From: Asterella californica
Lineage: Eukaryota > Streptophyta > Marchantiopsida > Marchantiales > Aytoniaceae
NCBI GenBank assembly: GCA_036924285.1
Contig: JAYKYS010000016.1
Coordinates: forward strand, 1-64,000
DNA: 64,000 nucleotides
Direction: 5' to 3'
Within the stretch, counting starts at the first letter, position 1, and each line of letters starts with the position of its first letter. The notes beneath the pieces were generated by a model. That model ran no database searches, was not told the DNA's origin, and saw only the letters and a program-made list of their open reading frames with translations. The translations under genes and the position numbers were made by a program. Below are positions 7,564 through 19,761 of this stretch, one piece after another.

Positions 7564-10500
7564 TCAATGCAAAAGAGCATTGGTTCGACAAGAAACTATA
7601 TCTCTAATATAAAGCCCTAGTGGGAGAGCTGACATCTGTAAAAGTGTATAGAAATCACTAGCAACTATCTTATGTCTACATCTAATCTCATCATACAAGG
7701 GACATACAATGAATACATGATCATTATCCTCTATCTGATCTAAATCACAAAGTCTACAAAGCCGTTCACTCCTAACAATGTTTAGCCAACGTCCTTCCTC
7801 AATGCCAAGTCTATGAGAGCTTGTGCGGTACTGAGCGATGATATGTGGAAGAGAGATTGAAATAAGTGTCCGGAGGTACTCTTGTTCACAATACACCAAC
7901 ATGGGGTTGACATGTTGCTGATAGTAAGCCATCTTGGTCTTGGGTTGAGACCATATAGCATGTAAAAACCTTTTCTGAATCAACTCCCGAAGAGCAATAG
8001 GTGGAAGGTCAAAATCACGCTCAAAAATGTTCCATCTTCCACACCAAGCCACCACATCAGCATACCAACCAAATGAGAATGTAGCTCTTAGAGCTTGACA
8101 AGGTAATCTCGTCTCTCCAAGAGATCTCACTCTTGAGACATAAATGATAGTCAAGTAAAGAGCTTCTGCTTCCACGGATAAGCAACCAGATTCAGCAAGG
8201 AGCATAGCATATGGTGTTTGGCATCTTACACCAAGCTCCACTTGTAAGAACACTTTTTGAACCTTCTCGATACGTTCCCAAGCTCCTTTCCTTGCACCAG
8301 GCCCCCACACTTGAACACCATAAAGTATCACAGGCAAAATCAAACTCTGAAGAGAAACTTTCTCAAATCCCATGCTAAGAGATGAGCACGTCGACAACGA
8401 TTCAAAAGAGAGTACAAAGCTTTGTAACCAGCTTCAACTCTCTTATGAATGCACAAAGCCCAACCGTAGTTATGAGAGAAGTCAATGCCCAAGTACTTGT
8501 AACTCTCCACTTGTTGTAAAACTTGGCCCTTGTAGAGAAAAGAATGGCGCACTTTTGAACCCACCACCATCACCTTGGACTTCGAAAGGTTCACTTCCAT
8601 CTGCATGTTGTTGCAAAAGACCTCAAGAGCATCCAAATGTCATTGTAAACTCAAAGGATCACGTGATAGAAGGATGATATCATCAGCATAAATCAATGCT
8701 TGAATGATATAGATTCCCAACTTCACACCTTCTCCTCCAAATTCAGCAAGACATTTCTCCACGTCATCGATGAAGATACCAAATAGAGTAGGGGAGAGAG
8801 GACAACCTTGAATGACTCCAATAGTGCTAAAGATCTCCTTTGATTGTGTCGAGGTAAGCTTCACATAAACTCGTTCATAGAGTTTAGAAACCGCTGCCAT
8901 CATGTCTTTAGGAACACCAATGGCAACAAGTCTGTCCCATAAGAGCTTCCTAGGCACCCTATCAAAAGCTTTTGTGTAGTCGATAAAAGTAGCATAGAGA
9001 GCTTTACCATTTTCTTTTGACTTCTTCCAAGCAACACGAAGACAAAGAATATGATCAATGGTGCTAAAGGTAGGACGAAAACCTGCTTGTGAACGAGCTC
9101 TCACATTAGATTCTTCTGCCCAAACACTGAGTTTTCTCTCTAGCAAGCTCCCATACAACTTGGCAAAGATGTTGCCCACCATGATAGTTCTATAGTTGGT
9201 AACATCATCCTTCTTGCCCGACTTGTGGATGAGAATCACTTTGTGCATAAACCAACTCTTAGGGAAACCATGTACAGCAGCATCATTCAGAAGCTTGGTA
9301 AGTATAGGAATGAGAGAATCACCTCCCCATTGTAGTAGCTCTGCAGAAAGTCCTTCTAGATCCTCAGATTTTCCACTTGCAAGCCTACTGAGCTGATGTC
9401 GTACTTCGTCCATTGAAAAGGTCTGCGGTAGTCCTTCACTTTGTGGCATACATGGTGCATTTGGAGAGAAGTAAAGTTGCTCAACGTAGGACATCAAAGC
9501 GGAAGGATCAAGACTTGGTGAACTTGGACGGGATGCTAAACGTCTCCAAAAAGCTTTGGGATCCTTCTGAAAATCAAAAGCAAGTTCCAAGCCTTTCTTT
9601 CTCAAGAAAGCTCTCTTCTTACGTTTGATCAACTGCTTGTACAAGGTTGTTGCTTCCAAGTCACAAGCCTTGTCTAGAACCTTTAACCGAGCAAGTTTGC
9701 ACTCTTCATCAAACCAGCCATTGCAAGGGTTACCTTTGAGCTTTCTGCTTGAGTGTTGAGAGAAAAACCGAGTTGCAATTTTCTTCAAGACATCCGTCAA
9801 TTGTGTATCTCGTTGGTCAAGATTGTGGCTCCACTGTGTAATAGATATCAAATTCTCTAGAGCAGTTTGATAAAGATGTCTTTTCCGATGATCAAGACGA
9901 AGTCTAGAGGTAGTGTTGCTCCCATCAAAACCTTTCAACTTGTAAGGTGCAAATGAGCTAGACAAGGATAGTGAGAACAGTAGAGGAGTGTGATCAGATT
10001 CAGGTTGTAGATCCAAAACTTCAAATGCTGAAATGAGTGAACTATCAAGAGATGAGGAGAGGAGGTAGTCTACTATGCTTGATCCAGAGGTAGAGACGTA
10101 TGTTTTCATGTTAGAGCTAGGAAAACGGGATGTACCGTTCAGAATTTTCAAACTACAGATTGCTCCAAAAGTCAAGAAGTGTTCTTTCATGTCATTGGTG
10201 GATGTATCTAAGGAGGCACGGGACCAGTAGGATCATCATCTTCTTCAAGAATAGGGGAGTGGTCAAGAGCATAGAATTGTGTGAATTGGCAAGTGTGAAC
10301 TCTAGCATTGAAATCTCCCATCATAAAGACCTTGCCCTTCTCTTGATATCTCAAAACATCAATAGAAAGACGATGGAAAGGTTGGCTCGTGCTACATGCT
10401 CTAGTCTGATAGATAGACATGCTCAAAGATGCAAAATAGCAGATTGCGATATAACATGCAGATCTACTTTCTCCACCAACTCGAATCCAATGATATTGTC

Positions 10501-10759
10501 CACCCACATCTTGAAGAACCACTTCAACAAGCTGATGCAAATAAGATCTGACGTAAGTTGCAATACCTCCAAAACCACGTCCTTTATGTTGCTTGCGCTT
10601 GTTCCAAGTAGAGCCGATCAAAGTAAAACCATCCAACTCATGTACATTGTTTCCTTCATGTTCTCATGTCTCCACCAAGTTGATGATATCAGCCTTGTTC
10701 CAAATGGGTAAAGCGCTTGTGTACTTTGACTTAGTAAGCCCATGAATGTTCCACATCAT
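7564..10759 (-). pseudogene. LINE ORF2, disrupted, unit 2
   Basis: Endonuclease 10759-10208, RT 10190-8640 and 8636-8340 split by TGA at 8642-8640, C-terminal region 8397-7564. Residue 178 of the C-terminal frame is Leu. Confidence 0.9.
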
Positions 10760-10781
10760 AACTCTAAGGGTCGGAAATTGC

Positions 10782-11536
10782 TATTTGGAAGCATCTCGTC
10801 TCCTTTGTGTGACAACAACACGTCCATCTCTTAAGAAAGCAATGAAAAACCTTTCCTTGTTAAACCTCTTTTACCTTCACAAGCTCCTTCCGCTTGGCTT
10901 CAGCTTATAGCGGTGTGAGATCAGGATACAACCAGATCTGTCTCCCCTTCAAGACAGCTTTGTTAGCCATCGCTGTATCTCGTTGTGCCTGATCTGCAAA
11001 CTTAGCCAATATTGCTCGAGGTTGTGAGCCTTTTTGCCCTATGCGGTAAGCTTGAACTAGGATAGGCTTGTGAACATGTAACGTGTCAGCAAAGAAAGTG
11101 GTAGCTACTTCTTTGGTCTCTTCCTTCTCTAGCTCAGGTAAACCGGATATTCTCACATTTTTCACCCTTGAGAGTTGGTTCAACTTTTCGTTCTCTTGCT
11201 CTTGAAAAAGAGAGACTTGAGCCGCCTTGGTAGCTTCAGCATAAGATTTCATCTTCATCTCCAACTTCTCTACTACTTCTTTGAAATTAACATTTACCAC
11301 CACAGATTTCTCCTCAGCAGAAACAGCAGATGCTGAGAGTGTAGAGGAGAAATCTCTTTGGTAGTTGTAGCATCAACGGTTTGCATGTTCTTCAAAGCAT
11401 GAACATCGCACACAACAGAAACAAGCTCACTCTTATGTGCTATGAGCTCTCGATGCAGATCTGCTACTTCAACCGATACTTCTTCCACCGCTGCCAACAC
11501 CTTATGAAGGAGTTGTTTAATCTCCTCCATCATCAC
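10782..11536 (-). pseudogene. LINE ORF1, disrupted, unit 2
   Basis: Coiled-coil segment 11536-11294, then RRM-like and C-terminal domain frame 11303-10905, with the premature TAA at 10907-10905. The variant base at 10826 lies in the tail between this stop and the ancestral TAG. Confidence 0.84.
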
Positions 11537-12043
11537 CGAAGAACTAGTTTAACAAATCAGCGAGCTAAGAGCACACCTCAAAACCTCAATTCTCCTCAGA
11601 TCGCAAATAGATTCATCTCAATGGAAGCGTCTCGCCGAGACCTTTCCAATGGTACCAAGCTTGCTCAAAACCAACAACCACAGCTCCTTCGACGATCGAT
11701 TTTGTCCACGGGTGTCAACTCCTCTCTCCAACAGGTCTGCGAAATAGAAACACACCTCAACGCCTCAATTCTCCTCATATCGCAACAAGATTTATCTCAA
11801 TGGAAGCGTCTCGCCGAGACCTTTCCAATGGTACCAAGCTTGCTCAAAACCAATTATACATCAACTTCGCATGACGACAAGAGTACTACTTGTATCTCCA
11901 CTCAGCGGAGAGTAAATATATTGTCCACGTGGAGCTTTATCTTTCGACACGATAAGATCTCGGTGGCTCTTCAACATCAAAACACGTACGATAAAGATAT
12001 GTGGTGGTTTCACACCCTAGCCAATCTACAACACGACAACATC

Positions 12044-12856
12044 GACAACGGTTCAAAAGAGAATACAAAGCTTTGTAACAAGCTTCAACTCTCTTATGAA
12101 TGCACAAAACCCAACTGTAGTTATGAGAGAAGTCAATGCTCAAGTACTTGTAACTCTCCACCTTGTTGTAAAACTTGACCCTTGTAGAGAAAAGAATGAC
12201 GAACTTTTGAACCCACCACCATCACCTTGGACTTCGAAAGGTTCACTTCCATCTGCATGTTGTTCCAAAACACCTCAAAAGCATCCAAATGTCATTGTAA
12301 ACTCAAAGGATCACATGATAGAAGGATGATATCATCAGCATAAATCAATGCTTGAATGATATACATTCCCAACTTCACACCTTCTCCTTCAAATTCAGCA
12401 AGACATCTCTCCACGTCATCAATGAAGATACCAAATAGAGTAGAGAGAGAAGACAACCTTGAATACCTGCAATGGTGCTAAAGATCTTTTTTGATTGTGT
12501 CGAGGTAAGCTTCACATAAACTCGTTCATAGAGTTTAGAAATCGCTGCTATCATGTCTTTAGGAACACCAATGATAATAATCAACAAGTCTGGCAATGAT
12601 AACAAGTCTGACCCATAAAAGCTTCCTAGGCACCCTATCAAAAGTTTTTATGTAGTCAATAAAAGCAGCATAGAGAGATTTATCATTACCTTTGGACTTC
12701 TCCCAAGCAACACGAAGACAAAGGATATGATCAATGGTGCTAAAGGTAAGACGGAAACTTGCTTGTGAACGAGCTCTCACATTGGATCCTTCTGCCCAAA
12801 CTTGAGTTTTCTCTCTAGCAAGCTCCCATACAACTTGGCAAAGATGTTGCCCACCA
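12044..12856 (-). pseudogene. RT relic between units 2 and 3
   Basis: Same structure and breaks as the relic at 5945-6757. No private change was noticed. Confidence 0.84.
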
Positions 12857-13558
12857 CCAAACTCTATGGTAGCTTGTTGGAGACAAAACTCAACGCTTGG
12901 GTAGAAGGTTCTGAAGTGAGAACTCATTCACAAGCTGGTTTTCATCTGAACTTTAGCACCATTGATCACAACGAGATACAGCGATGGCTAACAAAGTTGT
13001 CTTGAAGGGGAGGCAGATCTGGTTGTATCCTGATCTCACACCGCTACAACCTGAAGCCAAGCGGAAGGAGCTTGTGAAGGTAAAAGAGGCTTAACAAGGA
13101 GGGTTCATTGCTTTCTTAAGAGATGGACGTGTTGTTGTCACACAAAGGAGACGAGATGCTTCCAAATAGCAATTTCCGACCCTTAGAGTTATGATGTGGA
13201 ACATTCATGGGCTTACTAAGTCAAAGTACACAAGCGCTTTACCCATTTGGAACAAGGCTGATATCATCAACTTGGTGGAGACATGAGAACATGAAGGAAA
13301 CAATGTACATGAGTTGGATGGTTTTACTTTGATCGGCTCTACTTGGAACAAGCGCAAGCAACATAAAGGACGTGGTTTTGGAGGTATTGCAACTTACGGC
13401 AGATCTTATTTGCATCAGCTTGTTGAAGTGGTTCTTCAAGATGTGGGTGGATAATATCATTGGATTCGAGTTGGTGGAGAAAGTAGATCTCCATGTTATA
13501 TCGCAATCTGCTATTTTGCATCTTTGAGCATGTCTATCTATCAGACTAGAGCATGTAG
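12857..13558 (+). pseudogene. Plus-strand RT fragment joined to ORF1 end/endonuclease start, unit 3
   Basis: RT fragment 12857-12966, left arm 12967-13558. No difference from unit 2 was noticed. Confidence 0.87.
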
Positions 13559-13662
13559 AATGAATGAATGAATATCAAGCCCGGAAGACCCAAAGAGTCA
13601 AAGGCAGAAAAAAATACAATACAAAGTCAACATGTGAGCCTAGGAAACCCTAGGAGATCGTA

Positions 13663-16600
13663 TCAATGCAAAAGAGCATTGGTTCGACAAGAAACTATAT
13701 CTCTAATATAAAGCCCTAGTGGGAGAGCTGACATCTGTAAAAGTGTATAGAAATCACTAGCAACTATCTTATGTCTACATCTAATCTCATCATACAAGGG
13801 ACATACAATGAATACATGATCATTATCCTCTATCTGATCTAAATCACAAAGTCTACAAAGCCGTTCACTCCTAACAATGTTTAGCCAACGTCCTTCCTCA
13901 ATGCCAAGTCTATGAGAGCTTGTGCGGTACTGAGCGATGATATGTGGAAGAGAGATTGAAATAAGTGTCCGGAGGTACTCTTGTTCACAATACACCAACA
14001 TGGGGTTGACATGTTGCTGATAGTAAGCCATCTTGGTCTTGGGTTGAGACCATATAGCATGTAAAAACCTTTTCTGAATCAACTCCCGAAGAGCAATAGG
14101 TGGAAGGTCAAAATCACGCTCAAAAATGTTCCATCTTCCACACCAAGCCACCACATCAGCATACCAACCAAATGAGAATGTAGCTCTTAGAGCTTGACAA
14201 GGTAATCTCGTCTCTCCAAGAGATCTCACTCTTGAGACATAAATGATAGTCAAGTAAAGAGCTTCTGCTTCCACGGATAAGCAACCAGATTCAGCAAGGA
14301 GCATAGCATATGGTGTTTGGCATCTTACACCAAGCTCCACTTGTAAGAACACTTTTTGAACCTTCTCGATACGTTCCCAAGCTCCTTTCCTTGCACCAGG
14401 CCCCCACACTTGAACACCATAAAGTATCACAGGCAAAATCAAACTCTGAAGAGAAACTTTCTCAAATCCCATGCTAAGAGATGAGCACGTCGACAACGAT
14501 TCAAAAGAGAGTACAAAGCTTTGTAACCAGCTTCAACTCTCTTATGAATGCACAAAGCCCAACCGTAGTTATGAGAGAAGTCAATGCCCAAGTACTTGTA
14601 ACTCTCCACTTGTTGTAAAACTTGGCCCTTGTAGAGAAAAGAATGGCGCACTTTTGAACCCACCACCATCACCTTGGACTTCGAAAGGTTCACTTCCATC
14701 TGCATGTTGTTGCAAAAGACCTCAAGAGCATCCAAATGTCATTGTAAACTCAAAGGATCACGTGATAGAAGGATGATATCATCAGCATAAATCAATGCTT
14801 GAATGATATAGATTCCCAACTTCACACCTTCTCCTCCAAATTCAGCAAGACATTTCTCCACGTCATCGATGAAGATACCAAATAGAGTAGGGGAGAGAGG
14901 ACAACCTTGAATGACTCCAATAGTGCTAAAGATCTCCTTTGATTGTGTCGAGGTAAGCTTCACATAAACTCGTTCATAGAGTTTAGAAACCGCTGCCATC
15001 ATGTCTTTAGGAACACCAATGGCAACAAGTCTGTCCCATAAGAGCTTCCTAGGCACCCTATCAAAAGCTTTTGTGTAGTCGATAAAAGTAGCATAGAGAG
15101 CTTTACCATTTTCTTTTGACTTCTTCCAAGCAACACGAAGACAAAGAATATGATCAATGGTGCTAAAGGTAGGACGAAAACCTGCTTGTGAACGAGCTCT
15201 CACATTAGATTCTTCTGCCCAAACACTGAGTTTTCTCTCTAGCAAGCTCCCATACAACTTGGCAAAGATGTTGCCCACCATGATAGTTCTATAGTTGGTA
15301 ACATCATCCTTCTTGCCCGACTTGTGGATGAGAATCACTTTGTGCATAAACCAACTCTTAGGGAAACCATGTACAGCAGCATCATTCAGAAGCTTGGTAA
15401 GTATAGGAATGAGAGAATCACCTCCCCATTGTAGTAGCTCTGCAGAAAGTCCTTCTAGATCCTCAGATTTTCCACTTGCAAGCCTACTGAGCTGATGTCG
15501 TACTTCGTCCATTGAAAAGGTCTGCGGTAGTCCTTCACTTTGTGGCATACATGGTGCATTTGGAGAGAAGTAAAGTTGCTCAACGTAGGACATCAAAGCG
15601 GAAGGATCAAGACTTGGTGAACTTGGACGGGATGCTAAACGTCTCCAAAAAGCTTTGGGATCCTTCTGAAAATCAAAAGCAAGTTCCAAGCCTTTCTTTC
15701 TCAAGAAAGCTCTCTTCTTACGTTTGATCAACTGCTTGTACAAGGTTGTTGCTTCCAAGTCACAAGCCTTGTCTAGAACCTTTAACCGAGCAAGTTTGCA
15801 CTCTTCATCAAACCAGCCATTGCAAGGGTTACCTTTGAGCTTTCTGCTTGAGTGTTGAGAGAAAAACCGAGTTGCAATTTTCTTCAAGACATCCGTCAAT
15901 TGTGTATCTCGTTGGTCAAGATTGTGGCTCCACTGTGTAATAGATATCAAATTCTCTAGAGCAGTTTGATAAAGATGTCTTTTCCGATGATCAAGACGAA
16001 GTCTAGAGGTAGTGTTGCTCCCATCAAAACCTTTCAACTTGTAAGGTGCAAATGAGCTAGACAAGGATAGTGAGAACAGTAGAGGAGTGTGATCAGATTC
16101 AGGTTGTAGATCCAAAACTTCAAATGCTGAAATGAGTGAACTATCAAGAGATGAGGAGAGGAGGTAGTCTACTATGCTTGATCCAGAGGTAGAGACGTAT
16201 GTTTTCATGTTAGAGCTAGGAAAACGGGATGTACCGTTCAGAATTTTCAAACTACAGATTGCTCCAAAAGTCAAGAAGTGTTCTTTCATGTCATTGGTGG
16301 ATGTATCTAAGGAGGCACGGGACCAGTAGGATCATCATCTTCTTCAAGAATAGGGGAGTGGTCAAGAGCATAGAATTGTGTGAATTGACAAGTGTGAACT
16401 CTAGCATTGAAATCTCCCATCATAAAGACCTTGCCCTTCTCTTGATATCTCAAAACATCAATAGAAAGACGATGGAAAGGTTGGCTCGTGCTACATGCTC
16501 TAGTCTGATAGATAGACATGCTCAAAGATGCAAAATAGCAGATTGCGATATAACATGCAGATCTACTTTCTCCACCAACTCGAATCCAATGATATTGTCC

Positions 16601-16858
16601 ACCCACATCTTGAAGAACCACTTCAACAAGCTGATGCAAATAAGATCTGACGTAAGTTGCAATACCTCCAAAACCACGTCCTTTATGTTGCTTGCGCTTG
16701 TTCCAAGTAGAGCCGATCAAAGTAAAACCATCCAACTCATGTACATTGTTTCCTTCATGTTCTCATGTCTCCACCAAGTTGATGATATCAGCCTTGTTCC
16801 AAATGGGTAAAGCGCTTGTGTACTTTGACTTAGTAAGCCCATGAATGTTCCACATCAT
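13663..16858 (-). pseudogene. LINE ORF2, disrupted, unit 3
   Basis: Endonuclease 16858-16307, RT 16289-14739 and 14735-14439 split by TGA at 14741-14739, C-terminal region 14496-13663 with Leu178. The base change at 16388 falls between RVHT and FTQF in the endonuclease; it leaves the protein unchanged there but alters the antisense strand. Confidence 0.9.
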
Positions 16859-16880
16859 AACTCTAAGGGTCGGAAATTGC

Positions 16881-17635
16881 TATTTGGAAGCATCTCGTCT
16901 CCTTTGTGTGACAACAACACGTCCATCTCTTAAGAAAGCAATGAAAAACCTTTCCTTGTTAAACCTCTTTTACCTTCACAAGCTCCTTCCGCTTGGCTTC
17001 AGCTTATAGCGGTGTGAGATCAGGATACAACCAGATCTGTCTCCCCTTCAAGACAGCTTTGTTAGCCATCGCTGTATCTCGTTGTGCCTGATCTGCAAAC
17101 TTAGCCAATATTGCTCGAGGTTGTGAGCCTTTTTGCCCTATGCGGTAAGCTTGAACTAGGATAGGCTTGTGAACATGTAACGTGTCAGCAAAGAAAGTGG
17201 TAGCTACTTCTTTGGTCTCTTCCTTCTCTAGCTCAGGTAAACCGGATATTCTCACATTTTTCACCCTTGAGAGTTGGTTCAACTTTTCGTTCTCTTGCTC
17301 TTGAAAAAGAGAGACTTGAGCCGCCTTGGTAGCTTCAGCATAAGATTTCATCTTCATCTCCAACTTCTCTACTACTTCTTTGAAATTAACATTTACCACC
17401 ACAGATTTCTCCTCAGCAGAAACAGCAGATGCTGAGAGTGTAGAGGAGAAATCTCTTTGGTAGTTGTAGCATCAACGGTTTGCATGTTCTTCAAAGCATG
17501 AACATCGCACACAACAGAAACAAGCTCACTCTTATGTGCTATGAGCTCTCGATGCAGATCTGCTACTTCAACCGATACTTCTTCCACCGCTGCCAACACC
17601 TTATGAAGGAGTTGTTTAATCTCCTCCATCATCAC
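16881..17635 (-). pseudogene. LINE ORF1, disrupted, unit 3
   Basis: Coiled-coil segment 17635-17393, RNA-binding frame 17402-17004 with TAA at 17006-17004. It carries the 16925 variant described for units 2-3. Confidence 0.84.
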
Positions 17636-18142
17636 CGAAGAACTAGTTTAACAAATCAGCGAGCTAAGAGCACACCTCAAAACCTCAATTCTCCTCAGAT
17701 CGCAAATAGATTCATCTCAATGGAAGCGTCTCGCCGAGACCTTTCCAATGGTACCAAGCTTGCTCAAAACCAACAACCACAGCTCCTTCGACGATCGATT
17801 TTGTCCACGGGTGTCAACTCCTCTCTCCAACAGGTCTGCGAAATAGAAACACACCTCAACGCCTCAATTCTCCTCATATCGCAACAAGATTTATCTCAAT
17901 GGAAGCGTCTCGCCGAGACCTTTCCAATGGTACCAAGCTTGCTCAAAACCAATTATACATCAACTTCGCATGACGACAAGAGTACTACTTGTATCTCCAC
18001 TCAGCGGAGAGTAAATATATTGTCCACGTGGAGCTTTATCTTTCGACACGATAAGATCTCGGTGGCTCTTCAACATCAAAACACGTACGATAAAGATATG
18101 TGGTGGTTTCACACCCTAGCCAATCTACAACACGACAACATC

Positions 18143-18955
18143 GACAACGGTTCAAAAGAGAATACAAAGCTTTGTAACAAGCTTCAACTCTCTTATGAAT
18201 GCACAAAACCCAACTGTAGTTATGAGAGAAGTCAATGCTCAAGTACTTGTAACTCTCCACCTTGTTGTAAAACTTGACCCTTGTAGAGAAAAGAATGACG
18301 AACTTTTGAACCCACCACCATCACCTTGGACTTCGAAAGGTTCACTTCCATCTGCATGTTGTTCCAAAACACCTCAAAAGCATCCAAATGTCATTGTAAA
18401 CTCAAAGGATCACATGATAGAAGGATGATATCATCAGCATAAATCAATGCTTGAATGATATACATTCCCAACTTCACACCTTCTCCTTCAAATTCAGCAA
18501 GACATCTCTCCACGTCATCAATGAAGATACCAAATAGAGTAGAGAGAGAAGACAACCTTGAATACCTGCAATGGTGCTAAAGATCTTTTTTGATTGTGTC
18601 GAGGTAAGCTTCACATAAACTCGTTCATAGAGTTTAGAAATCGCTGCTATCATGTCTTTAGGAACACCAATGATAATAATCAACAAGTCTGGCAATGATA
18701 ACAAGTCTGACCCATAAAAGCTTCCTAGGCACCCTATCAAAAGTTTTTATGTAGTCAATAAAAGCAGCATAGAGAGATTTATCATTACCTTTGGACTTCT
18801 CCCAAGCAACACGAAGACAAAGGATATGATCAATGGTGCTAAAGGTAAGACGGAAACTTGCTTGTGAACGAGCTCTCACATTGGATCCTTCTGCCCAAAC
18901 TTGAGTTTTCTCTCTAGCAAGCTCCCATACAACTTGGCAAAGATGTTGCCCACCA
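18143..18955 (-). pseudogene. RT relic between units 3 and 4
   Basis: Same structure as the relic at 5945-6757. No private change was noticed. Confidence 0.84.
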
Positions 18956-19657
18956 CCAAACTCTATGGTAGCTTGTTGGAGACAAAACTCAACGCTTGGG
19001 TAGAAGGTTCTGAAGTGAGAACTCATTCACAAGCTGGTTTTCATCTGAACTTTAGCACCATTGATCACAACGAGATACAGCGATGGCTAACAAAGTTGTC
19101 TTGAAGGGGAGGCAGATCTGGTTGTATCCTGATCTCACACCGCTACAACCTGAAGCCAAGCGGAAGGAGCTTGTGAAGGTAAAAGAGGCTTAACAAGGAG
19201 GGTTCATTGCTTTCTTAAGAGATGGACGTGTTGTTGTCACACAAAGGAGACGAGATGCTTCCAAATAGCAATTTCCGACCCTTAGAGTTATGATGTGGAA
19301 CATTCATGGGCTTACTAAGTCAAAGTACACAAGCGCTTTACCCATTTGGAACAAGGCTGATATCATCAACTTGGTGGAGACATGAGAACATGAAGGAAAC
19401 AATGTACATGAGTTGGATGGTTTTACTTTGATCGGCTCTACTTGGAACAAGCGCAAGCAACATAAAGGACGTGGTTTTGGAGGTATTGCAACTTACGGCA
19501 GATCTTATTTGCATCAGCTTGTTGAAGTGGTTCTTCAAGATGTGGGTGGATAATATCATTGGATTCGAGTTGGTGGAGAAAGTAGATCTCCATGTTATAT
19601 CACAATCTGCTATTTTGCATCTTTGAGCATGTCTATCTATCAGACTAGAGCATGTAG
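18956..19657 (+). pseudogene. Plus-strand RT fragment joined to ORF1 end/endonuclease start, unit 4
   Basis: RT fragment 18956-19065, left arm 19066-19657. A at 19602 replaces the G found in all units except 4 and 5. Confidence 0.87.
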
Positions 19658-19761
19658 AATGAATGAATGAATATCAAGCCCGGAAGACCCAAAGAGTCAA
19701 AGGCAGAAAAAAATACAATACAAAGTCAACATGTGAGCCTAGGAAACCCTAGGAGATCGTA

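Larger units (their letters stand above)
6100..12198. repeat. Array unit 2
   Basis: Identical to unit 1 at the noted sites except for A at 10826, where unit 1 has T. That A is the base complementary to the left arm of the inverted repeat. Unit 3 shares it. The non-coding 5' region is 11537-12043. Confidence 0.97.
12199..18297. repeat. Array unit 3
   Basis: Shares the left-arm-type A (16925) with unit 2. A private G to A at 16388 lies in the endonuclease. It is the last unit with C at the site equivalent to 5515 (17713). The non-coding 5' region is 17636-18142. Confidence 0.97.
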